From Tetranychus cinnabarinus (lineage: Eukaryota > Arthropoda > Arachnida > Trombidiformes > Tetranychidae), in the NCBI GenBank assembly GCA_022266195.1, contig WHVY01000009.1:1612001-1676000 (forward strand): DNA of 64,000 bases, written 5' to 3'. Every line of letters starts with the position of its first letter. The stretch's first letter is position 1. Shown here piece by piece: positions 20,075 to 31,455 of this stretch. The notes beneath the pieces were generated by a model. It did no database searches, was not told the DNA's origin, and worked only from the letters and a program-made list of their open reading frames with translations. A program made the translations under genes and the position numbers.

Positions 20075-22719
20075 AAGCAATATCCTTATAATGAATGAAT
20101 TGAATGGTCAAGCCATTGGAAGTATTGAAAACAGTGCCATTTTTTATGATTTTTTTATCTGTATTGGATTCCCTACTTTATGGAATGTGGAAAGGGCCAT
20201 TGAACAATTAAATGGATCTCAAATAGCCAATTTTAAAGGTTGAATTGTTAGTAGACTCACCTCCAACTGAAATATTAAAATGTTTAAAGCACAATGTGAC
20301 TAAGGAGACTGAAACATATAACGAAGTGAAACAATTAACATTCATCAAGATGAACAACTCTAATAAGACCGATATTAAATTCATTATCAAGTTTATTTCC
20401 GCTTGTACAGGACAATCAAGCAGTCAATGCATTTTATCAAGGAAACCTTTTCTCTGGATTGTCTTTGCATTCAAATCTGATGCAGAAAAGTTTTTACCAA
20501 AATTACAAGAAATGTATCCAGATGCGGTCATATCTGAATCACCGATTGACCTAGCATTAGCATTTCACGAAAACCCATACACTGTTGAATTATGCAAACT
20601 AAAAGTCACGGATGAAACAACTTCGGACTTTGAAGCAGATAATTGCAACGTAGTTAAAGTCAAACCAGAACTGGATATGCAAGGTAATTCACAATATCAA
20701 AGTTCCAGTATTAAACTTGCTGTTGACATCCATCTGAGTGCTGAATCTAAAGCCTCAAAGGAATCGGTAGAAACGATTCAAGAGCCGCAAAATTTAGTCA
20801 ACCGGGATCTTCTTGGTGATAATGGACTGAACATGTTCTTTCGATATCATACTCATTCAATTCCTGATTTAGGGTGTATCCGGTCAGTGAAATTTTAACC
20901 AAGATTAACCGAGATTCTTGGTTAATCTCGGTTAAAAAAATTAACTAACATCTGATCAAAATTAACCCAGATTAGCTTTAATGCCATCTATTGATTTTAA
21001 AAATTAATTTTTTAATTAGATTGAAATATCGTCAGCTGATTTGATTCAATTTTTTAATTTTTCAATGCGCATGATAATCAAATTAACCAAATTAATACCG
21101 GACACTTTATTTTCTTATCTTATCTTTTTCTTGACAACTTTAGTCTTTTAACCAAGATTAACCCAGATTAACCAACATTTTTTTCATTGACCGGATACAC
21201 CCTTACTTGATTGCCAACCAAGCAAATGGTCGCTACTTTATAATCTATTTGAGAAACTTTACGATTTGGGAGCAGAAAAAGTTTTCTGCAATAGATATTT
21301 TTATTGTGCTCATTTCGAAGCTGCTTCTGCTTATCAAGATGCTTTTGAAAGAATGCGTTCATGTTATTTAGATCATTTAAAATTCGTAGACGTATCAGAG
21401 TTATCAATGGATCAGATTAATTCAGTTCTTAGAAATTTTCGACATATATCTGGAACTCCTTGGTGTTTGAATGAAGAACTTGGCTTATGCTGTCTTAGGG
21501 TGAAAATTAAGTCGAATCATCACGCCAATTTCTTTGAAATGAGCAAAAATATTTTACGAAATCAAGAATGTATTTTCATTAAATCACTTCCAGAAGAAAT
21601 TTGGATTGGTTTTCCTGATGAAATTATCTGTGAAAATTCCAAGAAAAGAGTAGACGCAGTTAAAGCATGTTGCACGCATAAAAATGATGTCTCAATGGTT
21701 AGACCTTCAAACGAACTTTTGGAGTCAATAAATTTTCACGATTTAGTTGGTGATGCTTATGACTTGGCTTTTCTTTCGAGACTATTAGAAGATTTGGATT
21801 TAATCGATAGACCAAACATCATTGAACGGATAAGTCTTCAACGAATGGAAGAGAAAGAATGCAATGAAGGTGCTTATCATATTGAAGTTCAAGGATGTTT
21901 TTATGATTTAAGTTTTGCATTGACTTACAATTCATTATCGCTCTCACAAATCGTTAAAATCTTTGTAAATTTTAGCAAAGTTATTCCACTTGCTGCCACA
22001 GCATCGCGAGAAAGAGTCAAACTATTATATTATTCATTCTATGAAGCAGAATTTGCTCGCTATTGTATCAATCAGTTGAAATCTGCTGAAGTTCCCTATT
22101 TCAAAAAGTTCCGTGGAGTACCAAGTGTTGTCAAAAATATTTCATTTAGTGACATCTCTGAGTATTATATCATCAACGACCAACGAAAAGTTCTGGAGAA
22201 GATTGTAAAAAACAAAAGTCTGGTGGATAAAGTAGATTCAAATTCATCTACAGCTCAATCGACATTGATGCATTAGATAGAAAACTAAAATTTTTGTTCG
22301 TTGTAACAGCCAATTCTGAATTTAAATTAACATCTCGAATAATCTCAATAATCAAAATGCATTTGGTAGACTGGGAGTGTCCAGCTTGCATTGAATTTGA
22401 AGATAAAGTTTGGTTTGGGTTTGATGATTTGAAGAAAGGAAGCGGAGCAAAAGCTAGAATCGAGAAGATAAAATTCAAAATATTACATGAAAATGATTTT
22501 GATGTTGGTGTTGTAGTGAAGTTAGTCTCGAATTGTCCACCAAAAGTTTTTAAAATGCTGGCAAATAAATTGGTTAATTCAACAAAAACACATCAGCATA
22601 TGCATACAAACTGGTATCTTGATAACGATGCTGTGCCACTAGGTCACTTCAATTACAATTACAGAAAAGCAGTTGGAATTTCGGCCAGCCGATATTTTAA
22701 ATCGATTGCGGCATTATAG
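20075..22719 (+). pseudogene. NYN-cluster pseudogene lacking the NYN half, interrupted by a MITE
   Basis: Homologous to residues from about 178 onward of the complete copy at 23350. Four lesions are visible. (1) The NYN domain and start are missing; the homology begins right at the edge of the fold-back element. (2) Near 20221-20244 about 20 bases coding RYHGHFL are replaced by unrelated sequence and the frame shifts. (3) A 331-bp inverted-repeat element lies at 20872-21202 and ends the middle frame with a stop. (4) Near 22262 a small deletion shifts the frame so that the last 140 residues (22294-22719, ending in PLGHFNYNYRKAVGI) sit in another frame. Long segments between the lesions remain open, so the decay is fairly recent. 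Confidence 0.9.
20872..21202. mobile_element. 331-bp MITE with GGGTGTATCCGGTCA ends and TTA target duplication
   Basis: The left end GGGTGTATCCGGTCAGTGAA and the right end, which reads TTTCATTGACCGGATACACCC, are inverted copies. TTA occurs on both sides (20869-20871 and 21203-21205), a 3-bp duplication typical of PIF/Harbinger-type elements. Inside are further inverted stretches built on TTAACCAAGATTAACC. It has no coding capacity. It sits in the pseudogene 20075-22719 at the point where relatives read straight through. Confidence 0.9.
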
Positions 22720-23169
22720 TTTGATGTTGATGTCATCGCACCAACATTTTTGTGAATACTGCTTGAGCAAAATTGTACCTTTTAACCAGCAATAAAAATA
22801 GCAGATCAACATCATAAAGAAATTACAAATCTAATTAATGGTGATTTTATTGAACATGATTGAATGAGATTTTTCTTGATTTTTTATCCGGATTTTCACC
22901 AACATATTCAGCTTTAGTTTTACATCTTATAGAGATCGTTCAATCGTCCTAAGCATGCATTGTTGAGTCCAGTTTAAAAATCCACAAACTGCATAGATTA
23001 ATCAAAGTTTAAAGTAATCTTTGAAATCCGAATTCAGTGTATTAAATCGATTTCAAATTCCCTTCATTTCATTATCTCGTCATTTATATTATTACATAAC
23101 AATATCAGATAATATAATATCTGAAAGTTTTTGCCAAGTAGATAACTGATTATTGGAATACAGATGAAA
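22720..23169. other. 3' flank of the broken copy, no gene seen
   Basis: Starts with a stretch like the 3' flanks of the other copies (GTCATCGCACCAACATT, also at 34519), so this flank was duplicated with the gene. The rest is AT-rich spacer. Confidence 0.5.
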
Positions 23170-23349
23170 TACAATTCAGATGAAACTTAGATATAAAACG
23201 CCCCTTTGAATACAGCTTTCAGTTACAATTTTAATTCAATGCACAGATGGATTACGACGCTCTAAATCTTACTTTCATTTGCCTTTCTGGTACATTTGCT
23301 ATTATTTCATTTTGAACATTTGTGTTTAAATAAATTGCCTCATACAATA
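23170..23349 (+). promoter_or_regulatory. Conserved promoter / 5' leader of the 23350-type copies
   Basis: The block TTCAGATGAAACTTAGATAT, followed by AAAACGCCCC with a TATAAAA box at 23192-23198, lies about 150 bases before the start codon. It recurs before the copies at 26847 and 35344. Downstream, the leader at 23247-23315 has a short upstream ORF (MDYDALNLTFICLSGTF and a few residues) that is almost identical before 26847. The motif TTTGCCTTTCTGGTA is kept in all three. TATA function is inferred from position and repeated conservation. Confidence 0.6.
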
Positions 23350-26178
23350 ATGGGAAAATCTTGTGCTGTGTTTTGGGACATTGAGAATATCGATGTACCA
23401 AAAGGACAATCAGTTGCTTCCATCGTCAATCTAATTAGATCAACTATAATTAAACCTTACAATTTGAATGAAATCTTTTTCTTTTGTGTTTGTGATATTC
23501 ATAAATTATCTACAAGTGTTGGTAAATCATTGACAAAACTGGATGTTAATATTGTTCAAGCTTATAATGGAGTTAAGGATTCAGCTGATATCGTAATATT
23601 GGATTTGATGAGGAAATTCGTTGCAGCTGTTGGACAAGATTGTACAATTATATTGATAAGTGGTGATGCTGATTATTATGGTACTTTGAGTGATCTAAAG
23701 AAACTTCATAATGTATCAATTCATCTGGTTAGATTAGCTAATTCATTTTCACCTAAATTGGATCAAATATCCGACTACACATTCATGTTAAATAATGGTG
23801 TGCTAAAGCCAGTTAAATCAACCGGATCATCAATGTATTTCATATCAATCAAAAACTATCCTCTTACTATGGACATCAATCAAGTGATGAACGGATTGAA
23901 TGCTCAGGCCAATGGAAGTATTGAAAACAGTGCCATTCTTTACGATAGTTCAATCTGTATTGGATTTCCTACTTTGTGGAATGCGGAAAGGGCCATCGAA
24001 CAATTCAATGGATCTCGATATCATGGACACTTTCTAAAGGCTGAATTGATAGTAGACTCACCTCTAACTGAGATATTAAAATGTATAAAGCCTAAAGGGA
24101 CCATGCAGTCTAAAAGCAATATTGAAGCGAAACAATTGACATTCATCAAGATGGGCAACTCTAATGAAGTCGATATAAGCAAATTTATTAAGTTTTGTAT
24201 CGCTTGTACTGCACAATCAGGCAGTCAGTGTATTTTATCCAGAAAATCATATCTTTGGATTGTCTTTTCATTCAAATCCGATGCACAAGATTGTCTGACA
24301 AAAGTGCAAATAATGTATCCAGATTCAATTATTTCTGAACCACCGATTGACTTGACTATAACAAGTAATGAAAACCCATACACCGTTGAATCATGTGAAC
24401 AAATAGTCCCAAATGAAACGAGTTCAGATTCTAGAGCAAATAATTCTAACATAGCTATTATTAAACCAGAAAGGGCTATGCAAGCAAATAAACTAGAGTC
24501 AAGCTCCAATATTGCCCGTATCAGTACAAACATTGAACCTAAAGTCTCAAAGGAATCAAGGACAACGAGTGTAAAACCGCAAAAAAATGTTAATTTTGAT
24601 GTTCCTGGTGATAATGAACTGAAGATGTTCTTTCGATGTGATAATTATTCCGTTTCTCACTTGCTTGATTGCCAACCAACCAAATGGTCCCTACTTTATA
24701 ATCTGTTTGAGCAACTATACGATTTGGGTGCGAAAAAAGTTATGTCTGATGGAAATTTTTATTGTGCTCATTTCGGTTCTGCTTCTGCTTATCAAGAAGC
24801 TTTTGAAAAAATGCACTTACGTTATTTAGAACCTTTAGAATTCGCAAACGTACCAAAAACAAGTAAAAATGAAGTTACAAAGAAAATGGATCGATATATA
24901 ACTGGAATTCCTTGGTGTTTAAATCAAGAACTTGATTTATGCTGTCTTAGATTGAAAATTGAGTCCAATCTTCACGACGAATTCATAGAAACGAACAAAA
25001 GTATTTTAGGAATTCATGAATGTATTTTCATAAAATCAGTTCCAGGAGAGATTTGGATCGGTTTTCCGGATGAACTCATCTGTAAAAATTCTAAGAAAAC
25101 ATTAATTGGACTTTTAGCAAACCCTCCAAAAACCTATTCCTTAATGACTAAACCTTCAAACCAACTTTTGGAGTCAATAAATTTTCATGACTTAGCTGGT
25201 GATGCTTATGACTTGGCATTTCTTTCGAGACTATTAGGAGGTTCGGATTCAGTCTATAGACCGAATATCATTGAACGAATAGGTCTTCAACGAATGGAAG
25301 TAAAAGAATGCAATGATGCCGCTTTTCATATCACTGTTACAGGAAACTTTAATAATCGAACGGGTTGGGATTTGGTATGGCCCTCACAAATCGTTAAAAT
25401 TTTTGTAAAGTTAAGCAAAGTTATTCCACTCGCTGCCACAGCATCGTATGAGGAAGTCAAATTAATATACAATTCATGGCATGAAGCACACGCTGCTCGT
25501 CATTTCATCAAAAATTTGACAACTGATGAAGTTCCCTATTTTAGGGAGTTTCGTGGATCAAGCATTGTCCAACAGCAACAGTTAGCCTATTCCAACATTC
25601 TTGAGTATTATTTCATCAACGACAAACGAAAAGTTCTCGAGAAGATTATGCAAAACAAAAATCCAGTGAAAAAACTAGATTCAAATTCATCTACAGTTCA
25701 ATCGACATCAGATATTGATTTATTAGATGGGGAAGTGGCGCAGAAACTACAATATTTATTCACTGTATCAACGAATTCTGGATTCAAGTTTACATCTGAA
25801 ATGATCTCAATAATCACAATGCATTTGGTACAAATGAACTGTCCAGTTTGCATTGAGTTTCAGAATAAAATTTGGGTTGGAGTTGATGATTTAGAGAAAG
25901 GAAACAAAGTCAAGACTAGATTTCGCTATTTAAATTTCAAAATTTTGCACGAAAATGATGAAGATGATTTTGATGTTGGAATTGTAATGCAATTAGCCAC
26001 AAATATTCCGACAAAAGTTTTTGAAATGTTGGCAGATAAATTGATTAGTCCGACAAAAACGATTGCTAAGAATACATATGCTAATGCTGTGCCACTTGGC
26101 CACTTCAATTACAATTACAGAAAAGCAGTTGGAATGTCTAACAGTCGATATTGTCAATTATTAAATGAGTACCTTTGA
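23350..26178 (+). CDS. Complete NYN endonuclease + RRM-like repeat protein (MARF1-like)
   Basis: Best-preserved copy of the plus-strand lineage: 942 residues from ATG 23350 (MGKSCAVFWDIENIDVPKG). An in-frame ATG at 23296 would add 18 leader-like residues and is less likely, since the MGK start is shared by paralogues. The NYN domain (1-155) keeps D10, D80, D106 and D108 (SGDADYY). RRM-like domains lie at about 162-234 (YFISIKNYP to ICIGFPTLWNAERAIEQFNG) and 255-340. They are followed by a Ser/Asn/Pro-rich linker and at least three further RRM-like units ending in CIFIKSVPGEIWIGFP, KLIYNSWHEA and CPVCIEFQNKIWVGVDDLEK. The C-terminus PLGHFNYNYRKAVGM is conserved in all copies that reach it. By family it should cut single-stranded RNA bound by the repeats. 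It is intronless, like the other cluster members. Confidence 0.88.
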   Translation: MGKSCAVFWDIENIDVPKGQSVASIVNLIRSTIIKPYNLNEIFFFCVCDIHKLSTSVGKSLTKLDVNIVQAYNGVKDSADIVILDLMRKFVAAVGQDCTIILISGDADYYGTLSDLKKLHNVSIHLVRLANSFSPKLDQISDYTFMLNNGVLKPVKSTGSSMYFISIKNYPLTMDINQVMNGLNAQANGSIENSAILYDSSICIGFPTLWNAERAIEQFNGSRYHGHFLKAELIVDSPLTEILKCIKPKGTMQSKSNIEAKQLTFIKMGNSNEVDISKFIKFCIACTAQSGSQCILSRKSYLWIVFSFKSDAQDCLTKVQIMYPDSIISEPPIDLTITSNENPYTVESCEQIVPNETSSDSRANNSNIAIIKPERAMQANKLESSSNIARISTNIEPKVSKESRTTSVKPQKNVNFDVPGDNELKMFFRCDNYSVSHLLDCQPTKWSLLYNLFEQLYDLGAKKVMSDGNFYCAHFGSASAYQEAFEKMHLRYLEPLEFANVPKTSKNEVTKKMDRYITGIPWCLNQELDLCCLRLKIESNLHDEFIETNKSILGIHECIFIKSVPGEIWIGFPDELICKNSKKTLIGLLANPPKTYSLMTKPSNQLLESINFHDLAGDAYDLAFLSRLLGGSDSVYRPNIIERIGLQRMEVKECNDAAFHITVTGNFNNRTGWDLVWPSQIVKIFVKLSKVIPLAATASYEEVKLIYNSWHEAHAARHFIKNLTTDEVPYFREFRGSSIVQQQQLAYSNILEYYFINDKRKVLEKIMQNKNPVKKLDSNSSTVQSTSDIDLLDGEVAQKLQYLFTVSTNSGFKFTSEMISIITMHLVQMNCPVCIEFQNKIWVGVDDLEKGNKVKTRFRYLNFKILHENDEDDFDVGIVMQLATNIPTKVFEMLADKLISPTKTIAKNTYANAVPLGHFNYNYRKAVGMSNSRYCQLLNEYL

Positions 26179-26629
26179 TATTCAAGTCATCGTACCTACA
26201 AGTTATATACATTTTGATTCAACTGAAAATACAGTTAAAAAGCATTTTGATTCAGAACAAAAAGTCAGACTCCTCCAGCTGAAGCTAAATTGGCTGCATA
26301 CCTGACTCTACAAAACTTTGGAGTTCCTGTAACGTCTTTGGTTAATAATTATGATCAGTAATCATATTGTAATGGTATGGATCGCATTTTGCTAGTTGCT
26401 TTGTCTGTCTGAAAATCAATCAAATCAATTTGTAGAGATAAATAACTTGTTGAGAATGAAAATGACAAAAATTGAAAATTTAATTTTAAACAAAGAAGTT
26501 TGCCCACTAAAATCATTAAGCATACATTGTATTTAAATTCCTTCAAAGTCTCTCAGATAATATTTTAAAGTTTTTGCCAGGTAAATAAGTGTTTATTGAA
26601 ATTATGCTAAACTTCATGTACATCGTGTA
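26179..26629. other. Duplicated 3' flank of the NYN unit
   Basis: Contains stretches such as ACAAAACTTTGGAGTTCCTG (near 26310-26330) that reappear at 34622-34641 behind the 3' fragment there. The repeating unit of the cluster therefore includes several hundred bases of downstream DNA. No gene is seen. Confidence 0.6.
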
Positions 26630-26846
26630 ATTCAGATGAAACTTAGATATATTAACGCCCCTTACAATTGAATTTAAAGCTCGGGTGAATTATATGTATT
26701 GGTGATGTATTTTTAATTTAATGCACAGATGGATTACGACGCTCTAAATCTTACTTTCATTTGCCTTTCTGGTACATTTATTATCATTATCTAATATTTC
26801 ATTTGCAACATTTGAGTTTATATACAATAAATTGCCTCATATAATA
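26630..26846 (+). promoter_or_regulatory. Second copy of the conserved NYN promoter / leader
   Basis: Matches the block before 23350: GATGAAACTTAGATATATTA and ACGCCCC, then the upstream ORF beginning MDYDALNLTFICLSGTF at 26729, then the start codon at 26847. It drives a gene that is now broken. Confidence 0.55.
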
Positions 26847-28715
26847 ATGGGTAAACCTTGTGCTGTGTTTTGGGATATTGAGAATGTCGATGTACCAAAA
26901 GGACAATTCGTTGATTCCATCGTCAGTCAGATTCGATCAACTATAATTAAACCTCACAATTTAAATGAAATCTTCTTCTTTTGTGTTTGCGATGTTCAAA
27001 AGTTATCTTCAAATATTGGCCAGTCATTGACAAAAATGGATGCTGATATTGTTCAAACTTACAATGGAGTTAAGACTTCAGCTGATATTAAAATATTGGA
27101 CTTAATGAGGAAATTTGTTGCAGCTGCTGGACAAGATTGTACAATTATATTGATAAGCGGTGATGCTGATTATAATGGTACTTTGAGTGATCTGAAGAAA
27201 CTTCATAATGTATCCATTCATCTTATTGGATTAGCTAATTCATTTTCATCTAAAATGGTTCAAATAGCTGACAACACATTCATATTGAATAATGGTGTAT
27301 TAAAGCCGATCAAATCAACTGGTTCTCTATCGTATTTCATATCAGTCAAAAACTATCCTTCGTCAATAAGTATCAAACAAGTGATGGGTGAGCTGAATGG
27401 TCTTGCCATTGGAAGTATTGGAAACAGTGCCATTCTCTACGATTGTTTAATTTGCATAGGATTTCCTACTTTATGGAATGCGGAAAGGGCGATTGAACAG
27501 TTGAATGGATCTCACTATCATGGACACCTTCTAAAGGCTGAATTGATATTAAACTCACCTCTAACTGAAATATGAAAATGTATAAAGGCTAAAGTGAAAC
27601 AATACAATCTAGATTCAATTATTTCTGAACCACCGATTGACTTGGCTATAACAAGTAATGAAAGCCATACACTGTTGAATCATGTGAACAAATAGTACCA
27701 AATGAAACGAGTTCAGATTCTAGAGCAAATAATTCTAACATAGCTATTATTAAACCAGAAAGGGCTATGCAATAAACAAGAGCCAAGCTCCAGTATTGCT
27801 CCTGTTTCTGGCATCTGTCTGACATTGAGCGTAAAGCATCAAAGGAAACAGTGTCAACGAGTGTAGAACTACAAAATATTATCAACCTTGATGTCTGTGC
27901 TGACAACGATTGGAAGATATTTTTTTGTTGTCATTATTCTCCTGCTATTCTTATTTTTCATTATGAACGCGAACCATATGGTCGCTACTTTATAATCTGT
28001 TTGAGAAACTACAGGGTTGTCAATATTTATTTGAACAGTTCAAATCAGTTATAAATCAATATTGAATGCACAAACAGATGTAAGTTTAATATCAAAATGA
28101 AGCCTATGGTTGGGAGATTATTTTAGTGTTTGTCTCAAAAGGCAAACCACCTTGCGCTGAACAAGATTCAGCGCGTTTCGTTATTTTGTCCAGAACTCTC
28201 CTCAGCTTAGATGGACTGATAATGGTTTTAAATAACGATTCAATGAAAGTGTCAAGTTCAAATTTCCTGACTTTGTCGCAGTATTTTCTTTTTTTGACCG
28301 TACATAATTTGTAAGCATACGATAATTTCACCAGATTTAAAAAAAATTATCAGTTTTGAAATTACTCAATTCAATAAATAGCTAATATGTTGAAAAAATC
28401 AAAATTAATTTAATCAATGATTAATCAGCGAAATAATGATTTTTTGACTTGAATTCATGCTTAAATTAATCTCCGTATTTCAATTTATAAGTCGGTTAAA
28501 AATTAAGCGACTTTACAAAATATTTGTTAAGATATTTAATTTTTAAACTGTTCAAATAAATATTGACAACCCTGTATATGATTTGGGAGGGAAAAAGGTT
28601 ATATTCGATAATTCTTATTTTGTGCTCATTTCGACTCTGTTTATCCAAAACCTTTATCAGAAAAGCGCTCGCGTTATTTAGAACATTTAAAGGTCGTGAA
28701 TGTTTGTTTGTGCGT
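26847..28715 (+). pseudogene. NYN-cluster pseudogene with nonsense codon, deletion and MITE
   Basis: The start MGKPCAVFWDIENVDVPKGQ and the NYN domain are intact (SADIKI, SGDADYN). The RRM1 frame is open to residue 243, where a TGA at 27573-27575 replaces the leucine codon of the relatives. Just after it about 200 bases of RRM2 are deleted. The sequence then resumes at about 27615 with the ISEPPIDLAITSNE region, in frames that shift (27660, 27770). It is interrupted by an inverted-repeat element at 28012-28574 and continues afterwards as YDLGGKKVIFDN to about 28715, where homology stops. As it stands it could still make a 243-residue NYN-RRM1 protein, but accumulation of lesions argues for a pseudogene. 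Its TATA-like region is present. Confidence 0.88.
28012..28574. mobile_element. 563-bp MITE with CAGGGTTGTCAATATTTATT ends, TA duplication
   Basis: Left end CAGGGTTGTCAATATTTATT and onward to TTGAACAG; the right end is its inverted copy finishing AACCCTG. TA lies on both sides (28010-28011, 28575-28576). The relatives read GAAACTATACGATTTGGG across the same point without an insert, which proves the boundaries. The CAG start and TA target fit Tc1/mariner-type non-autonomous elements. No transposase is present. Confidence 0.9.
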
Positions 28716-30424
28716 TGGACCTTATGATTCACTCAGAAGTGCAGGTTTTCGATGCAACCATAAGATAGATCAAATTAAAGAAAAATCCTCGAAAGTCGTA
28801 TCTTAAAAGATTGTTAAAGTTAATCCGATGGTGCCACTTGGAATGTAAAGATTTGGCTGAAATAAATAAAAATAAATAAGTGAAGTCTTTAAAATTTGCA
28901 ATAAAATTATGTTCATGTGACAAATCTGGTTGTGATTGCAGTATTGATCGAACTAAGCAGAACTTTTTCAAAAGCAATCATGTTTTCATGTCTAATACAA
29001 TTATGTTAATAAATAGATACTACATACATAAGTAAATAGTGAAAACAAATTTCGTTGTAACAACAATTACCAAAGTAATGATTTGTTTATCTAACAGTTA
29101 AATGCTGGAAGAAAAGTTTCCATTGTTTCTGATCAGATTAAAATAGGAATCAAAGTCGAAATACTTTTCCTGTTTGGTTTCACCTTTGACATTAAATAAC
29201 TTTTGTACTTTATCATTTATCAATTGTTGAATAAAGCTTCATTTCATTCCTTACATAGTCTTACAGGTCTGTGTTAGATTCAATGTTAATCCTTGTCATC
29301 AACCACCTCCTTACGACCAACACAAAACCAAAAGTAATATCATGTTCACGATCCAATTTGTTCTCATCCAGAACTTTAAACATCAACTGTGATGATCTCA
29401 CTTCAACCGAGTGTCAACCCTCATCATCATCACCAGGAACAATTACCCTTAACGGTCACCCTCAACATCAACGGATCCAAGTAAAGCTTGAATGGTTCAA
29501 GACCTTGTATAACCTCAACGCATAACTCAATGCTTTTAAATGCTCAATATGATGGCCTGATTTTCCTCTATCAAAAGCAGTTATTTTCTTCATGATTCGA
29601 ACACTTTTTGTATGGTTTCAACGGTAATTTCTGACCATATCTTTTTTTGCTGTTGCGCGGAGTGAGCTCATGGTCTTAATGTAGTTTCATGCATAGGACA
29701 ATTTTTAATAAGCGCCGTTTTTAATGAGCATCTTACGCATAGTAGATGGTGTCTATTCAAAAAAAGATATCCGTGAAACTAGTGTAAATAGTTTAAGCTT
29801 ACAGGCTAGTTAATTTTATTAAAAATGACAATTTGATGATACAAACACAAACAATAAATGAAATGACAATGGTTTAATCGTCATGACAAGATGAGGTAAA
29901 CTTATGATGATTTGCTGAGAACTCGTGTTCGTAACACTGCAAACAACAGCATAACCAAGATGCTTTGCTGAAGACTTTTCATGAGTGTACAATACTCTGC
30001 TACTGTTACATATTGTCATGATGATTAAACAATCGCCACAATTTTGAGAATTTAAGCAAGTTTTATAACCTCAACAGCTATATTTGTTAAATTGCTTGAT
30101 TATCTAAATTCGCCATCATTAATATACAGGGTGAATTCGTAGATCACTTACTCAGATAAATCAAAACAAACAATTGGTTTCTACGCACTGGGGAAAATGT
30201 GTTTTTGCCTCTACACGAATTTTTGCTACACCCAGTAGCTATAATAACAATGCTGCAATTTTTTTAGTTGGGAGATAAGAAGGGTGGACTTATGTTTCCT
30301 TACATGATTTATTAACTCCTTGCCATGCAAGTGTGTATAATATTTACTTGCTGATTACTCGTCATCCAATCAAGCTCATTTAATCACAGTGGTTGTCAAA
30401 TTTTGAAAGCAAATGTATCTTATT
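28716..30424. other. Gene-free gap after the broken NYN copy
   Basis: AT-rich. The open frame at 29271-29525 lacks any recognisable domain. Around 29640-29760 there is a short GC-richer stretch without a frame. At about 30127 a single CAGGGTGAATTC end resembles an element terminus, but no partner was found. Confidence 0.35.
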
Positions 30425-30439
30425 TACGAAAAAGATACA

Positions 30440-30625
30440 AAAGTGGATGAAAAATACGCCTTAAAGATGTTCTTGGAACCGGATCATTTTGACAAGTTGT
30501 CCTAGCCGAAAGTAAAGAACGTCAAGGTGAACTGGTTGCCGTGAAATGTGTCGACAAAATAATCCGTAAAGGAAAGGAAGATTTAATGAAGAATGAAATT
30601 GGTGTACTTCGATTAAAACCAATAA
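30440..30625 (+). pseudogene. Fragment of a CaMKI-like kinase N-lobe
   Basis: Translates as KVDEKYALK, then after a one-base deletion as DVLGTGSF, stop (TGA 30490-30492), QVVLAESKERQGELVAVKCV and onward to GKEDLMKNEIGVLR. This is the glycine-rich loop, the VAVK lysine and the helix-C glutamate region of calcium/calmodulin-dependent protein kinase I. The rest of the kinase is missing. It is a dead fragment. No intron is seen within it, so it could be a retrocopy or a captured exon. Confidence 0.8.
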
Positions 30626-30672
30626 CCAGACCAGCTGAATATAAACTGGATGAGCAAACTGACAGCTGCTGA

Positions 30673-31455
30673 TTTATTTTAAGATTTTATCCTCGCTTAA
30701 CCATTCATCCAGAGAATCAGAAATGTGAAAGGTCATTAACAAAATGATCAAAATCTAAATTGAAGGAAAAGCTTATTAAAAATTAACATCATTGTATACG
30801 TGTTTATATTTTAAATATTACCTTTTATTAAATTTGTAGTATTAATTAACTTTTGAAGTGAATTGATTCCTGGATATTTACTTTTTATTGTAATATAATT
30901 AAATTTCTTCTGACAAATTCCATTTTTTGACTATTATTGAGAATATGGAATTCAACGGATTATGTACAGAATATTCATTGCACTCCATCTTAATCGAATT
31001 TGGTAAATCATCAAAGAAGCTTATACAAGGCCATCCAATAAAAAATTCAGAATATTGAGATTAGAATATAACCATGGAACATTTATCAGTCATAACTAAC
31101 CAGGAGTTATCTTTTAGTTTTGAAATGATTGGCTGTTCATATTTTAAATTCAAATTGGTTTAGCAGTTTATCATTTCGAGAAAATCATTCCTTGCGGCGT
31201 AAGTATAAAAGCAAAAAAGCTTAATCAAAGCCGAAAGCAATCGGCCTTTAAATGATTCGTTTTCAAATCTGAAATTCATCAGAGAAATGACGACGTCATG
31301 CGACCAAAAAATTGAACAAGAACTGCTACTATGAAGCAATCGCCCCTGAAGTTAGGTAGCCCTATCAAATTTTGAGCCTATCAAAGTGCGAAAAATTTTT
31401 AGAAATCGTTTGAGAAACAATCCCAAGGTTACTTACGTTTGAAATAATTTGGTAT
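30673..31455. other. Gap, no gene seen
   Basis: AT-rich DNA between the kinase fragment and the decayed minus-strand frame. Nothing was recognised. Confidence 0.35.

Noticed and set aside
23247..23349. Splice donor (CTGGTA) joining the upstream ORF to the NYN frame
   Set aside because: The donor-like motif is conserved in three leaders, but no AG acceptor lies before the ATG, so a coding first exon is not supported.
30127..30170. Possible element terminus starting TACAGGGTGAATTCG
   Set aside because: No inverted partner was found nearby; a lone CAGGGTG can occur by chance.
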